A DNA stretch of 64,000 nt from Clostridia bacterium. Its GTDB lineage: Bacteria; Bacillota; Clostridia; Oscillospirales; Acutalibacteraceae. Made by a program: the position numbers and the translations under genes. The stretch is from assembly GCA_017503785.1 (NCBI GenBank), contig JAFVSK010000011.1:29793-93792 (forward strand), written 5' to 3'. Positions 45,060 to 53,103 of this stretch are shown one piece after another. Numbering within the stretch: the first letter of the stretch is position 1; each line of letters starts with the position of its first letter. The notes under the pieces are model-generated. The model was given only the letters and a program-made list of their open reading frames with translations. It was not told the origin of the DNA and did not search any database.

Positions 45060-46271
45060 TTATTTATCGCTCATGGCCACAATACCGGGAAGCTCCTTGC
45101 CCTCCAGAAATTCCAGAGAAGCACCGCCGCCGGTGGAAATGTGGCTCATCTTATCGCCAAAGCCCAGCGTGTTAACAGCTGCTGCCGAGTCGCCGCCGCC
45201 AATGATGGTGGTAGCATCGGTTTCAGCCAATGCCTTGGCAACCGCAATGGTGCCCTCGGCCAGGGTGGGGTTCTCGAACACGCCCATCGGGCCGTTCCAC
45301 ACCACCGTTTTGGCGTTCTTTACTTCGGTAGCAAACAGCTCGGCCGTCTTGGGGCCGATATCCAAGCCCATCTTGTCGGCCGGGATCTCGTTTGCCGCAA
45401 CGACCTCTACGTCGATGGGGCCGTCGATCGGGTTGGGGAACTCCTTAGCGATCTTGCAGTCGATGGGGAGCAGCAGCTTCACGCCCTTGGCTTCGGCGCG
45501 GGCGAGCATCTCGCGGCAATAGTCGATCTTTTCGCTATCCAGCAGCGAGGTACCCACGGTGTAGCCCTTGGCAGCCAGGAAGGTGTAGGCCATGCCACCG
45601 CCGATGATGAGCGTGTCGGCCTTGTTGAGCAGGTTTTCGATAACGTTCAGCTTATCGGCAACCTTGGCACCGCCCAAAATGGTAACGAACGGACGAACCG
45701 GATCCTCCACGGCGTTGCCCAGGAACTTGATCTCCTTGGCCATCAGATAACCGTTGGCCGACTCTTCCACGTAGGAAGCCACACCCACGGTGGAGCAGTG
45801 TGCACGGTGAGCAGCACCGAACGCATCGTTAACAAACAGATCGGCCAGCGAAGCCAGTTCGCGAGAAAACGCCTCGCCGTTCTTGGTTTCCTCGGCACGA
45901 TAACGGGTGTTCTGCAGCAGCACCACGTCGCCGTCTTTCATTTCGGCAACAGCCTTCTTGGCATTTTCGCCCACAACGGTATCGTCGGCAGCAAACACCA
46001 CGGGACGGCCCAGCTTCTCAGCCAAGCGCACCGCTACGGGAGCCAGCGACAGCTCGGGCTTCGGCTCGCCCTTCGGCTTGCCCAGGTGAGAGCAGAGAAT
46101 GACCTTTGCATCCTGATCGAGCAAATACTGGATGGTGGGCAGAGCGGCAACGATGCGGTTTTCATCGGTGATAACGCCGTTCTTCAGCGGCACGTTGAAA
46201 TCGCAACGGACCAGCACGCGCTTACCCTGTACTTTCAGATCTTCTACGGTTTTTTTGTTCAAGAGATTCAT
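45060..46271 (-). CDS. pgk: Phosphoglycerate kinase
   Basis: A 403-residue two-domain kinase making ATP from 1,3-bisphosphoglycerate. Marks are [11 protein letters not shown] near the N-terminus, the substrate-binding SHLGKPKG, and the nucleotide-binding GPMGVFENP and [10 protein letters not shown]. The start at 46271 follows AAAGGGG. First gene of pgk-tpiA-gpmI, with its own promoter. Confidence 0.98.
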   Translation of the reverse strand: MNLLNKKTVEDLKVQGKRVLVRCDFNVPLKNGVITDENRIVAALPTIQYLLDQDAKVILCSHLGKPKGEPKPELSLAPVAVRLAEKLGRPVVFAADDTVVGENAKKAVAEMKDGDVVLLQNTRYRAEETKNGEAFSRELASLADLFVNDAFGAAHRAHCSTVGVASYVEESANGYLMAKEIKFLGNAVEDPVRPFVTILGGAKVADKLNVIENLLNKADTLIIGGGMAYTFLAAKGYTVGTSLLDSEKIDYCREMLARAEAKGVKLLLPIDCKIAKEFPNPIDGPIDVEVVAANEIPADKMGLDIGPKTAELFATEVKNAKTVVWNGPMGVFENPTLAEGTIAVAKALAETDATTIIGGGDSAAAVNTLGFGDKMSHISTGGGASLEFLEGKELPGIVAMSDK

Positions 46272-46323
46272 ACGAATTCCCCTTTCATACTTTTGGGGCG
46301 GAAAGAAACCCCATACGTATTTT

Positions 46324-46352
46324 ATTTTACTCTTTTTACCGCTGTATTTCAA
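46324..46352 (-). promoter_or_regulatory. Promoter of pgk-tpiA-gpmI
   Basis: Minus strand: -35 TTGAAA, 17 bp spacer, -10 TAAAAT. Confidence 0.7.
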
Positions 46353-46423
46353 GTGCTTGATAAAAAAAACACAAACTTTATCCGGAAAAATTTACCGTTT
46401 TTTCCACAACTGTTCGGTTTTTG

Positions 46424-46452
46424 TTGAATTTTGTCGAGCACCGTGCTATGAT
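46424..46452 (+). promoter_or_regulatory. Promoter of the vanY-type gene
   Basis: -35 TTGAAT, 17 bp spacer, -10 TATGAT with extended TGC. A single TTTTCCACA lies at 46400-46408. Confidence 0.7.
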
Positions 46453-46485
46453 AACAATAGTTTTTTAAAAACGGAGGTGCGGTGT

Positions 46486-47307
46486 ATGCTGAAACGAGGA
46501 ATAGCAGCCATGCTGGCGGCGGCGCTTTGCCTGCTTTTGTGTTGCTGCGGCAGCAAAACGCCCACACCGTCTACGACGGTGACTACCACAACCACCACGG
46601 TCACGACAACTACGACTACTGCGACAACCACCACGACCACCACCGTGACCACGCAAAAAACCAACGCCGCCGCGCCCACGCAGGCACCCGTGTTAAAGCA
46701 GGAAGAACTGGATCCCACGTACACGCGGCTGTTGTTGGTAAACGCCGAGAATCCGCTGCCGTCGGATTTTGATAACACGGCCGATCTGGTTTCTATTGAA
46801 AAGAAGTACCTCAACGGCAGCTTGAACCAAATCGACAAGGGCGTTTATCCGTACGTGATCTCCATGATCGAGGCCGCCAAGGCCGATGGCGTTACGTTGT
46901 ACGTGCGGTCGCCGTATCGGTCGTATAACACGCAGAAATATTTGTTTAATAACAAAGTTCAGCGCGTGATCGACGCCGGCACCCCTAAGGAGCAAGCCGA
47001 AGCCAAGGCAGCACAGGCGGTAGCCCGCCCGGGCACGAGTGAGCATCAATCCGGCTTGGCAATTGATTTTAATGCGGCCTCATCGAATTTTGCCAACACA
47101 CCGGCTTTCCGTTGGATGCAGGAGCACGCTGAGGATTACGGCTTTATCCTGCGCTATCCCGCCGAAAAAACCAACGTGACCGGAATTATGTACGAAGCGT
47201 GGCATTGGCGCTTTGTTGGCATCAACACCGCCCGCGAAATCAATTCGCTGGGTGTGGTACTGGAAGAATACTTAGAGATGAAAAATGAAAACGCGGTTGC
47301 ACCGTAA
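46486..47307 (+). CDS. D-Ala-D-Ala carboxypeptidase, VanY-type lipoprotein
   Basis: A 273-residue lipoprotein: signal peptide ending in a Cys cluster (LLLCCCGS), a Thr-rich tether of about 30 residues and a peptidase M15B domain (about 85-265). Zinc and catalytic residues are visible in SEHQSGLAIDFN and YEAWHWRFVG. It trims the terminal D-Ala from peptidoglycan stem peptides outside the membrane. The start at 46486 has GGAGGTG. No vancomycin-resistance genes adjoin, so it is a housekeeping wall enzyme rather than resistance. Confidence 0.93.
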   Translation: MLKRGIAAMLAAALCLLLCCCGSKTPTPSTTVTTTTTTVTTTTTTATTTTTTTVTTQKTNAAAPTQAPVLKQEELDPTYTRLLLVNAENPLPSDFDNTADLVSIEKKYLNGSLNQIDKGVYPYVISMIEAAKADGVTLYVRSPYRSYNTQKYLFNNKVQRVIDAGTPKEQAEAKAAQAVARPGTSEHQSGLAIDFNAASSNFANTPAFRWMQEHAEDYGFILRYPAEKTNVTGIMYEAWHWRFVGINTAREINSLGVVLEEYLEMKNENAVAP

Positions 47308-47327
47308 GGAGCAACCGCGTTTTTAAT
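47290..47327. terminator. Bidirectional terminator overlapping the vanY stop
   Basis: Stem ACGCGGTTGC with its complement, 10-base loop. The left arm is the last codons of the vanY-type gene. T-rich on both strands. Confidence 0.85.
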
Positions 47328-47335
47328 ATACGAGG

Positions 47336-48694
47336 TTATTTTCGTTTTCTGTGTTTTTGCCGACGATTGTAGCGGATGGTGAGCCACGCGTAGGCGCCCA
47401 CCAATAAAACAACAAGAATGACAAACGCCAGCATCCATCCGGAAAATACCACGCGACAGATGCCTTCCCACAGTGCTCGGAAGAAGCTGTACTGTGCAGT
47501 TTCTGCGGCGACAAGCTCAGCGGAAGTGATCTCTTTTCCGTCGAGATACAACGTAACCGTGCCCAGCACGGTGCCCTTTTCAAGGGGAGCACGATAGCTT
47601 TCCTGTGTATACGTGACGGTGCGGGTGAGCTTGTTAAGATCGGTATCTTTGATGAGCACGGTGTTCACGTCGGTTGCCGGCACCAGCGACAGATGCCGCT
47701 TTCCGTGGCAAGCAGCCACCGGCACGCGGCCCACGGGCTCGTCTTTGCGCAGCAGCGTGGTATAATCAAAGCCGATCAGCCCCCAACGGATCAACAAGCG
47801 CGCTTCCTTGTAGGCGGTGTTGGTGAGGTTGCCGTCCTTATCCTTGCGCTGCGCCCCCATGACGACGGCCATATAATCGTACCCATCGAGGCTGCCGTAT
47901 TCCACCAAGCTGGTTTCGGTTAAGGTGCCGCCCGTGCGGCCGCCGACGGCGTAGGTGTAAAACACGTCGCAGGACGGGCGAAGCATATCGTTACTGGTGG
48001 GCCAGCTGCGACGGTTGCCGCCCGAAACGGGTTGAACCGTCCAGTCGCGCAGCTTCAGCATGGTTGCGATCTCGTCGTATTGCATGGCGTAGCGTGTAAA
48101 GGTAACCACGTCGCGGGCAGACATATACTGTCCTTCTTCATTAAGCCCGATCACATTCGTAAAATGAGAATTTGTACAGCCCAGTTCCTGAGCGAGGGCA
48201 TTCATGCCGTCCACAAAGGCCTCGGGCGAACCGGCTAATGCTTGTGCCAGCGTAACCGCGCAATCGGCCGCGGTTTGAATGGAGCACACGGTCAGCAGAT
48301 CGTATAACGACCAGGTTTCTCCGAAATTCATCAGTGCCACGTGCAGGCCCGTGCCGGCAACGTAGTGGTTAAAAAGCTCCAACGAATAGGAGGCGGTGGC
48401 GGTGCGAAGATCGATGTTTTTTTCTTTAACGAGCTTCATGGCATAGCCGAGCATGGCCACACGCATCAGCGAACCGGGCTGATAGCGGGCATCGGCCTCT
48501 TTTTCATACAGCACCACGTCCTGCTCCGGTTGCATACCGATATACAGCATCATTGCCGAGGGTGCGGTGATGGTTTCCTCCTCTGTGGCGGGGAATTCAT
48601 ATAACAGTTTGTCGGCAGCGCTGACAGGCAGGGTCAGCGAAAACAGTAGGCAAACAGCCAGCAAAACACAAAAAATACGACGAGTGGCGGTCAT
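47336..48694 (-). CDS. Degenerate PBP5/DacA-like (peptidase S11) protein
   Basis: A 452-residue protein with a signal peptide (1-26), an S11 fold (about 40-290), a beta C-terminal domain and a final membrane helix (about 415-437) with basic tail. The alignment to DacA is clear, yet the active-site motifs are changed: SxxK reads SLMR (Ser75, Arg78), SxN reads SIQ (138-140) and KTG reads RTG (253-255). Loss of the SxxK lysine should abolish carboxypeptidase activity. It probably binds or scaffolds wall components. The start has AAGGAG. It follows the UDG gene by 20 bases. Confidence 0.85.
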   Translation of the reverse strand: MTATRRIFCVLLAVCLLFSLTLPVSAADKLLYEFPATEEETITAPSAMMLYIGMQPEQDVVLYEKEADARYQPGSLMRVAMLGYAMKLVKEKNIDLRTATASYSLELFNHYVAGTGLHVALMNFGETWSLYDLLTVCSIQTAADCAVTLAQALAGSPEAFVDGMNALAQELGCTNSHFTNVIGLNEEGQYMSARDVVTFTRYAMQYDEIATMLKLRDWTVQPVSGGNRRSWPTSNDMLRPSCDVFYTYAVGGRTGGTLTETSLVEYGSLDGYDYMAVVMGAQRKDKDGNLTNTAYKEARLLIRWGLIGFDYTTLLRKDEPVGRVPVAACHGKRHLSLVPATDVNTVLIKDTDLNKLTRTVTYTQESYRAPLEKGTVLGTVTLYLDGKEITSAELVAAETAQYSFFRALWEGICRVVFSGWMLAFVILVVLLVGAYAWLTIRYNRRQKHRKRK

Positions 48695-48714
48695 AACGGC
48701 AACTCCTTATAGCA

Positions 48715-49305
48715 CTAATCTTCAAAAACAAGTTCAGTATTGGGGCAAATTTCTAAAATCTTGTCACGCAGGGTCACAAAATCGGCAAAGGCTTCGGGTT
48801 TTTGGTTGGGATTACGCAAAATCGCAGCGGGATGGAACATGCCCATGTACAAGATGCCATCTTTTTCAAAGAATTGGCCATGCTGGCGCGTTACCTTGAA
48901 ATCGGGCGAGATCATACGAAAGGCGGCTACACGCCCTAAACACACGATGATCTTCGGGCGAATGTAGGCGATCTGATCGGCCAGCCAATGAGCGCAGGCA
49001 TCCTGCTCCTCGGGCAGCGGATCGCGGTTTTGCGGAGGACGGCACTTCACCATGTTGGCAATATAAATGTTGTGCTTGCGTGAAAGTCCCACCGCTTCCA
49101 GCATGGTATCCAGCAGCTGACCGCCACGCCCCACAAAGGGCAACCCTTGCTTGTCTTCGTTTTCTCCGGGGCCCTCGCCAATGAATAACACCTCGGCCTT
49201 GGGGTTGCCGGTGCCGAACACCACGTTGTGGCGCGTTTGACAAAGACCGCAAGCACGGCACGCCTTACACGACTGCTCTAATGCTTGAAATTCCGCTTCG
49301 TTCAT
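48715..49305 (-). CDS. Type-4 uracil-DNA glycosylase
   Basis: A 196-residue family 4 UDG with a 4Fe-4S cluster removing uracil from DNA. Cluster cysteines include [10 protein letters not shown] near the N-terminus and others at VKCRPP and DACAHW; catalytic parts are [17 protein letters not shown] and [11 protein letters not shown]. It is first in an operon with the degenerate PBP. Confidence 0.95.
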   Translation of the reverse strand: MNEAEFQALEQSCKACRACGLCQTRHNVVFGTGNPKAEVLFIGEGPGENEDKQGLPFVGRGGQLLDTMLEAVGLSRKHNIYIANMVKCRPPQNRDPLPEEQDACAHWLADQIAYIRPKIIVCLGRVAAFRMISPDFKVTRQHGQFFEKDGILYMGMFHPAAILRNPNQKPEAFADFVTLRDKILEICPNTELVFED

Positions 49306-49338
49306 AGCCTATCCGCCTTCCGCTGTTTTATGTTATAT

Positions 49339-49367
49339 ACTATACCACATAGAACGGCCAAAGTAAA
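49339..49367 (-). promoter_or_regulatory. Promoter of the UDG gene
   Basis: Minus strand: -35 TTTACT, 17 bp spacer, -10 TATAGT. Confidence 0.6.
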
Positions 49368-49425
49368 GAAAAGGGGAGCGGGAAATTTAAAAATTTGTGA
49401 AACGTCGATTTTTGTCAAATTTCAA

Positions 49426-49441
49426 TGTTTCACATGAAACA
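49426..49441. promoter_or_regulatory. parS-like site upstream of parA
   Basis: TGTTTCACATGAAACA differs by one central base from the Firmicute parS TGTTTCACGTGAAACA. It lies 94 bases before parA, between UDG and parA. Confidence 0.85.
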
Positions 49442-49477
49442 TTTCCAAAAATACACAAATGTTTTTTAAAAATCCCC

Positions 49478-49506
49478 TTTTCAGCGGCAGAAAAGTGTGA
49501 TATGAT
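49478..49506 (+). promoter_or_regulatory. Promoter of parA-parB-serS
   Basis: -35 TTTTCA (weak), 17 bp spacer, -10 TATGAT with extended TGA. Confidence 0.6.
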
Positions 49507-49534
49507 AACAGCAGGCTTGAAAAGAGGTGACAGT

Positions 49535-50296
49535 ATGGGCAAGATCATTGCCGTTGTAAATCAAAAAGGCGGTGTGGGGAAAACCACAACCACCGTGAAT
49601 TTAACCTCGGCGGTGGGTGCTGCCGGAAAACGCTGCTTGCTGGTCGATCTGGACCCGCAAGGAAACGCCACCAGTGGTGTGGGCGTGGATAAGCGCTCAA
49701 ATGCGGTTTCGGTGTACGAATTGCTCATTGGCAAGGCTGAGCCTGCGGCAGCGGTGCAGAAAACACCGTTTACCAACGTGGACGTGCTGCCGTCGAGTAT
49801 GCAGCTGGCCGGTGCCGAGATCGAGCTGGTGGAGCTTAATCGCCGCGAAAGTCGGTTGAAGGCGGTGCTGGCAGCGCTGCGCGATCAATACGACTATTTG
49901 TTTATTGATTGCCCGCCGTCGCTTGGCTTGCTTACGTTGAACGCCTTGTGTGCGGCAGATACCCTGTTGGTGCCGATCCAATGCGAGTATTACGCGTTGG
50001 AGGGCTTGTCCCAATTGATGGCGACGGTACGGCAGGTAAAACGCCTGTATAACGCCCAACTGGAGTTGGAGGGCGTGTTGCTTACCATGTTTGACGGTCG
50101 CTTAAATCTGACACAGCAGGTGGTGGCCGAAGTAAAGCGGTTTTTCCCGCGTAAGGTGTTTGCCACGCCGATTCCGCGCAGCGTGCGGTTGTCGGAGGCC
50201 CCCAGTTACGGGAAACCCATTAATTATTACGATAAACATTCCAAAGGTGCTTTGGCTTACGATAAGCTGGCACAGGAATTGATAAGCGGAAGATAA
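49535..50296 (+). CDS. parA: Chromosome-partitioning ATPase ParA/Soj
   Basis: A 253-residue deviant-Walker ATPase. The A motif is VNQKGGVGKTTTTVNL, and DLDPQGNAT and IDCPPSLGLLTLNAL follow. No N-terminal DNA-binding extension, so it is the chromosomal Soj type. The start at 49535 has AGAGGTGA; the longer open frame covers the parS site. It moves origins and regulates DnaA with ParB. Confidence 0.97.
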   Translation: MGKIIAVVNQKGGVGKTTTTVNLTSAVGAAGKRCLLVDLDPQGNATSGVGVDKRSNAVSVYELLIGKAEPAAAVQKTPFTNVDVLPSSMQLAGAEIELVELNRRESRLKAVLAALRDQYDYLFIDCPPSLGLLTLNALCAADTLLVPIQCEYYALEGLSQLMATVRQVKRLYNAQLELEGVLLTMFDGRLNLTQQVVAEVKRFFPRKVFATPIPRSVRLSEAPSYGKPINYYDKHSKGALAYDKLAQELISGR

Positions 50297-50308
50297 GGAG
50301 GTGGCTGC

Positions 50309-51160
50309 ATGGCAGCAAAAAAAGGCGGGCTTGGCCGCGGTTTAGATGCGCTGTTTGCCGAGAATGCCGTGGAAGAGCAGGGGAAAACCGTTTCTCTGCG
50401 TATTTCCGAGATAGAACCCAACCGTGATCAGCCGCGTAAGCAATTCGATGAAGCGGCGTTAGCCGATCTTTCGGCGTCTATTGCCGAGCACGGTGTGTTG
50501 CAGCCTCTGTTGGTGCGACCGCTTCCCGGCGGAGGTTACCAGCTGGTAGCGGGCGAACGCCGTTGGCGTGCTTCCCGCATGGCGGGGCTCACCGAGGTGC
50601 CGGTGGTGATTCGCGAGCTGTCCGACCGCGAGGCGGCCGAGCTGGCGTTGATTGAAAACCTGCAACGGCAGGACTTGAATCCCATGGAAGAAGCGTTGGG
50701 TTATCGCACGTTGATGGAGCAATACGGCATGACGCAAGAGGATGCCGCCCGCGCGGTGGGAAAATCCCGCCCGGCAGTGGCCAATGCACTGCGATTGCTG
50801 AATTTGCCCGAGCCGATTGCCGAAATGGTGCGCGGAGGGCAGCTGTCGGCCGGCCATGCGCGCACGCTGTTATCGTTTGAAACGCCCACGGCACAAATGG
50901 AGGCCGCTCAAGCAGCCATTAAAAACGATTTGTCGGTGCGGGCGCTTGAAAAAATGGCCAAGGCCTCACGATCGTCGCGCCCGGAACGTATGGTACGCCG
51001 CCGTGACAGCTTGTATGATGAGGTTGAGCTGGTGCTCACCGAGCAGCTGGGTCGCAAGGTTCGCGTAATTGATAAGGGCGAACACGGTGCACTGCAGCTC
51101 GAATTTTATTCAAAAGACGATTTAAAGGCGCTTGCCAATCTGCTGGTGCCGCAGGAATAA
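50309..51160 (+). CDS. parB: Chromosome-partitioning protein ParB/Spo0J
   Basis: A 283-residue ParB CTPase. It opens with GRGLDALF, has the CTP-binding LLVRPLPGGGYQLVAGERRWRAS (quoted as GERRWRASRMAGL and ENLQRQDLNPMEEA) and the parS-binding helix-turn-helix EDAARAVGKSRPAVANALRL, plus a C-terminal dimerisation part. The start follows GGAGGTG, 12 bases after parA. Two parS sites flank this operon. Confidence 0.97.
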   Translation: MAAKKGGLGRGLDALFAENAVEEQGKTVSLRISEIEPNRDQPRKQFDEAALADLSASIAEHGVLQPLLVRPLPGGGYQLVAGERRWRASRMAGLTEVPVVIRELSDREAAELALIENLQRQDLNPMEEALGYRTLMEQYGMTQEDAARAVGKSRPAVANALRLLNLPEPIAEMVRGGQLSAGHARTLLSFETPTAQMEAAQAAIKNDLSVRALEKMAKASRSSRPERMVRRRDSLYDEVELVLTEQLGRKVRVIDKGEHGALQLEFYSKDDLKALANLLVPQE

Positions 51161-51175
51161 TAGGGGGAAATAACC

Positions 51176-52459
51176 ATGGTAGACATTAAATTAGTACGCA
51201 CGGATCCGGATTTTGTGAAAGCAGCCGTTCGCAAACGCGAAATGGACTTGGATAGCGTGATTGATGAAATTTTGGAAATTGACGCGCAGCGCCGTCAGCT
51301 GTCCGGCCAAAACGATGCGCTGAAGGCGGAACAGAACGCTGCTTCCAAGAAAATTCCGCAGATCAAAAAGGAAGGCGGCGACGTTTCGGCCATTATGGCA
51401 GAAATGAAGGAGCTGTCGGCCAAGATCAAGGAAGCCGACGTAACCATCGGTGAGCTGGAAGAAAAGCAGAAATCGCTGCTCCTGTGCATTCCCAATCTGC
51501 CGGACCCCGACTTGAAAGAGGGCGGCAAGGAAAATAACGAGCCGGTACACTATTTCGGTGAGCAGCCGCAGTTCTCGTTCCCGCTCCGCAATCACGTGGA
51601 GCTGTGTGAAAGCCTGGGATTGATCGACTACGAGCGTGGTGCCAAGCTGGCGGGTAACGGCTGCTGGGTGTATCGTGGCTGGGGCGCCCGTTTGGAGTGG
51701 GCAATTCTCAATTTCTTCATTGATGAGCATATTAAAGACGGCTACGAGCTGATTTTGCCGCCGCACATGCTGGGTTACGAGTGCGGCTACGTGGCCGGTC
51801 AGTTCCCGAAATTTGAGGATGAGGTGTATTGGATCCAGAATCCCACCAGCTCCGACCGTAAGTTCATGCTTCCCACTGCTGAAACGGCACTGGTGAACAT
51901 GCACCGCGACGAGATCATCCCGCGTGAAGAGTTGCCGCGCAAGTACATTGCTTACACGCCCTGCTATCGCCGTGAGGCGGGCAGCTATCGCTCGGAAGAG
52001 CGCGGCATGATCCGCGGTCACCAGTTTAACAAGGTGGAAATGGTGCAGTACACCACGGCCGAAGGCTCCGACGAGGCGTTTGCCGAATTGGTGGGCAAGG
52101 CAGAGCGCTTGGTACAGAAACTGGGCCTGCACTATCGTTTGTGCAAACTGGCGGCAGGTGACTGCTCGTTCTCTATGGCGCGCACCTCTGACATTGAAGT
52201 GTGGATTCCCAGCATGGGTATTTACAAGGAAGTCAGCTCGGCATCCAACGGCCGCGACTATCAGGCGCGCCGCGGTAACGTGAAGTACCGTGACGAAAAC
52301 GGCAAGCTGCAGCTGGCGCACACGCTGAATGCTTCGGGCTTGGCTACCAGCCGCGTTATTCCGGCGTTGGTGGAGCAGTATCAGAACGAGGACGGTTCGG
52401 TTACGATTCCCGAAGTGCTGCGTCCGTATCTCGGTGGATTAGAGGTTATCAAGCCGTAA
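51176..52459 (+). CDS. serS: Seryl-tRNA synthetase
   Basis: A 427-residue class II synthetase. The N-terminal coiled-coil arm (about 25-105) binds tRNA-Ser; motif 2 is YRREAGSYRSEERGMIRGHQF-like (here cut as GSYRSEERGMIRGHQFNKVE) and motif 3 TLNASGLATSRVIPALVEQY. It follows parB by 15 bases, with no T-box, so it appears to be transcribed with parAB. Confidence 0.97.
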   Translation: MVDIKLVRTDPDFVKAAVRKREMDLDSVIDEILEIDAQRRQLSGQNDALKAEQNAASKKIPQIKKEGGDVSAIMAEMKELSAKIKEADVTIGELEEKQKSLLLCIPNLPDPDLKEGGKENNEPVHYFGEQPQFSFPLRNHVELCESLGLIDYERGAKLAGNGCWVYRGWGARLEWAILNFFIDEHIKDGYELILPPHMLGYECGYVAGQFPKFEDEVYWIQNPTSSDRKFMLPTAETALVNMHRDEIIPREELPRKYIAYTPCYRREAGSYRSEERGMIRGHQFNKVEMVQYTTAEGSDEAFAELVGKAERLVQKLGLHYRLCKLAAGDCSFSMARTSDIEVWIPSMGIYKEVSSASNGRDYQARRGNVKYRDENGKLQLAHTLNASGLATSRVIPALVEQYQNEDGSVTIPEVLRPYLGGLEVIKP

Positions 52460-52474
52460 GTTTCACGTGAAACA
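52459..52474. promoter_or_regulatory. parS-like site between serS and queT
   Basis: AGTTTCACGTGAAACA, one outer base from the consensus. It touches the last base of the serS stop codon and precedes the riboswitch-like leader. Confidence 0.85.
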
Positions 52475-52480
52475 AAATAA

Positions 52481-52539
52481 GGTCAGTTCGAAACCATCCT
52501 GACCCTGCGAGCTGTTCGCAGAAATCAAAACTATGGAGG
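52481..52539 (+). promoter_or_regulatory. preQ1-riboswitch-like pseudoknot leader of queT
   Basis: Stem GGTCAG (52481-52486)/CTGACC (52499-52504) encloses the loop TTCGAAACCATC. A second hairpin CTGCGA-GCTGT-TCGCAG (52505-52521) and A-rich AAATCAAAA follow, and ATGG (52533-52536) can pair with loop CCAT (52494-52497), running into the ribosome site GGAGG (52535-52539). This is a hairpin-type pseudoknot that would hide the ribosome site, the plan of preQ1 class II; the A-rich tail resembles class I. Confidence 0.65.
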
Positions 52540-52547
52540 CGCTTCCC

Positions 52548-53060
52548 TTGAAACAGCAAAAAACGTTACTATACTTAGCACAAAGCGGCGTGATCGCCGC
52601 TTTGTACGTTGCAGCCACGGTGTTGCTGCAGCCGGTCGCTTTCGGCCCGGTGCAATGCCGTTTATCCGAAGCCTTAACGGTGCTGCCGGTATACACACCG
52701 GCAGCCATGCCCGGATTGGCGGTGGGGTGTTTTTTGTCGAATTTGATCGGCTTGTCCACCGGTGCCAATCCCGCAGGCGGATGGGATCTGCTGTTTGGAA
52801 CGGCGGCCACGGGCTTGGCGGCTTGGTTTTCCTTTTTGCTGCGATCGGTTCGCGTAAAACAACTGCCGCTGGCCGCGACGATCCCGCCGGTGGTGATCAA
52901 CGCGTTGGTTGTGGGCGCTGAGCTCTACTTTGTTTATGGCGGCATGCGCTTTTGGGTGTATATGACCGTTGTTGGAGCAGGGCAGCTTGTGGCCTGCACG
53001 ATCGGCGGATTACTGCTGGCGTTGGCTATGGAAAAAAGCGGGTTGGCACGTCGCCTTTAA
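52548..53060 (+). CDS. queT: QueT-type queuosine-precursor ECF transporter S component
   Basis: A 170-residue membrane protein with five or six helices and the QueT marks VAFGPVQCRLSEALTVLP, AVGCFLSNLIGLSTGANPAG and DLLFGTAATG. QueT takes up preQ0/preQ1-like precursors with the shared ECF energising module, not seen here. The start is taken as TTG 52548, since GGAGG lies 8 bases upstream; an ATG at 52533 is in frame but overlaps that site and has none of its own. The leader looks like a preQ1 riboswitch. Confidence 0.9.
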   Translation: MKQQKTLLYLAQSGVIAALYVAATVLLQPVAFGPVQCRLSEALTVLPVYTPAAMPGLAVGCFLSNLIGLSTGANPAGGWDLLFGTAATGLAAWFSFLLRSVRVKQLPLAATIPPVVINALVVGAELYFVYGGMRFWVYMTVVGAGQLVACTIGGLLLALAMEKSGLARRL

Positions 53061-53064
53061 CGCA

Positions 53065-53098
53065 AAAAAGCGGGTGCCGCACGGCACCCGCTTTCCTT
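53065..53098. terminator. Bidirectional terminator
   Basis: Stem AAAGCGGGTGCCG with its complement and a 2-4 base loop. Ends queT and the converging DUF1624-type gene. Confidence 0.85.
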
Positions 53099-53103
53099 AT
53101 TGG

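Noticed and set aside
46400-46408. TTTTCCACA upstream of the vanY-type gene as an origin element
   Set aside because: Isolated copy without further boxes or unwinding sequence.
51161-51175. T-box upstream of serS
   Set aside because: Only 15 bases separate parB from serS; there is no room for a T-box.
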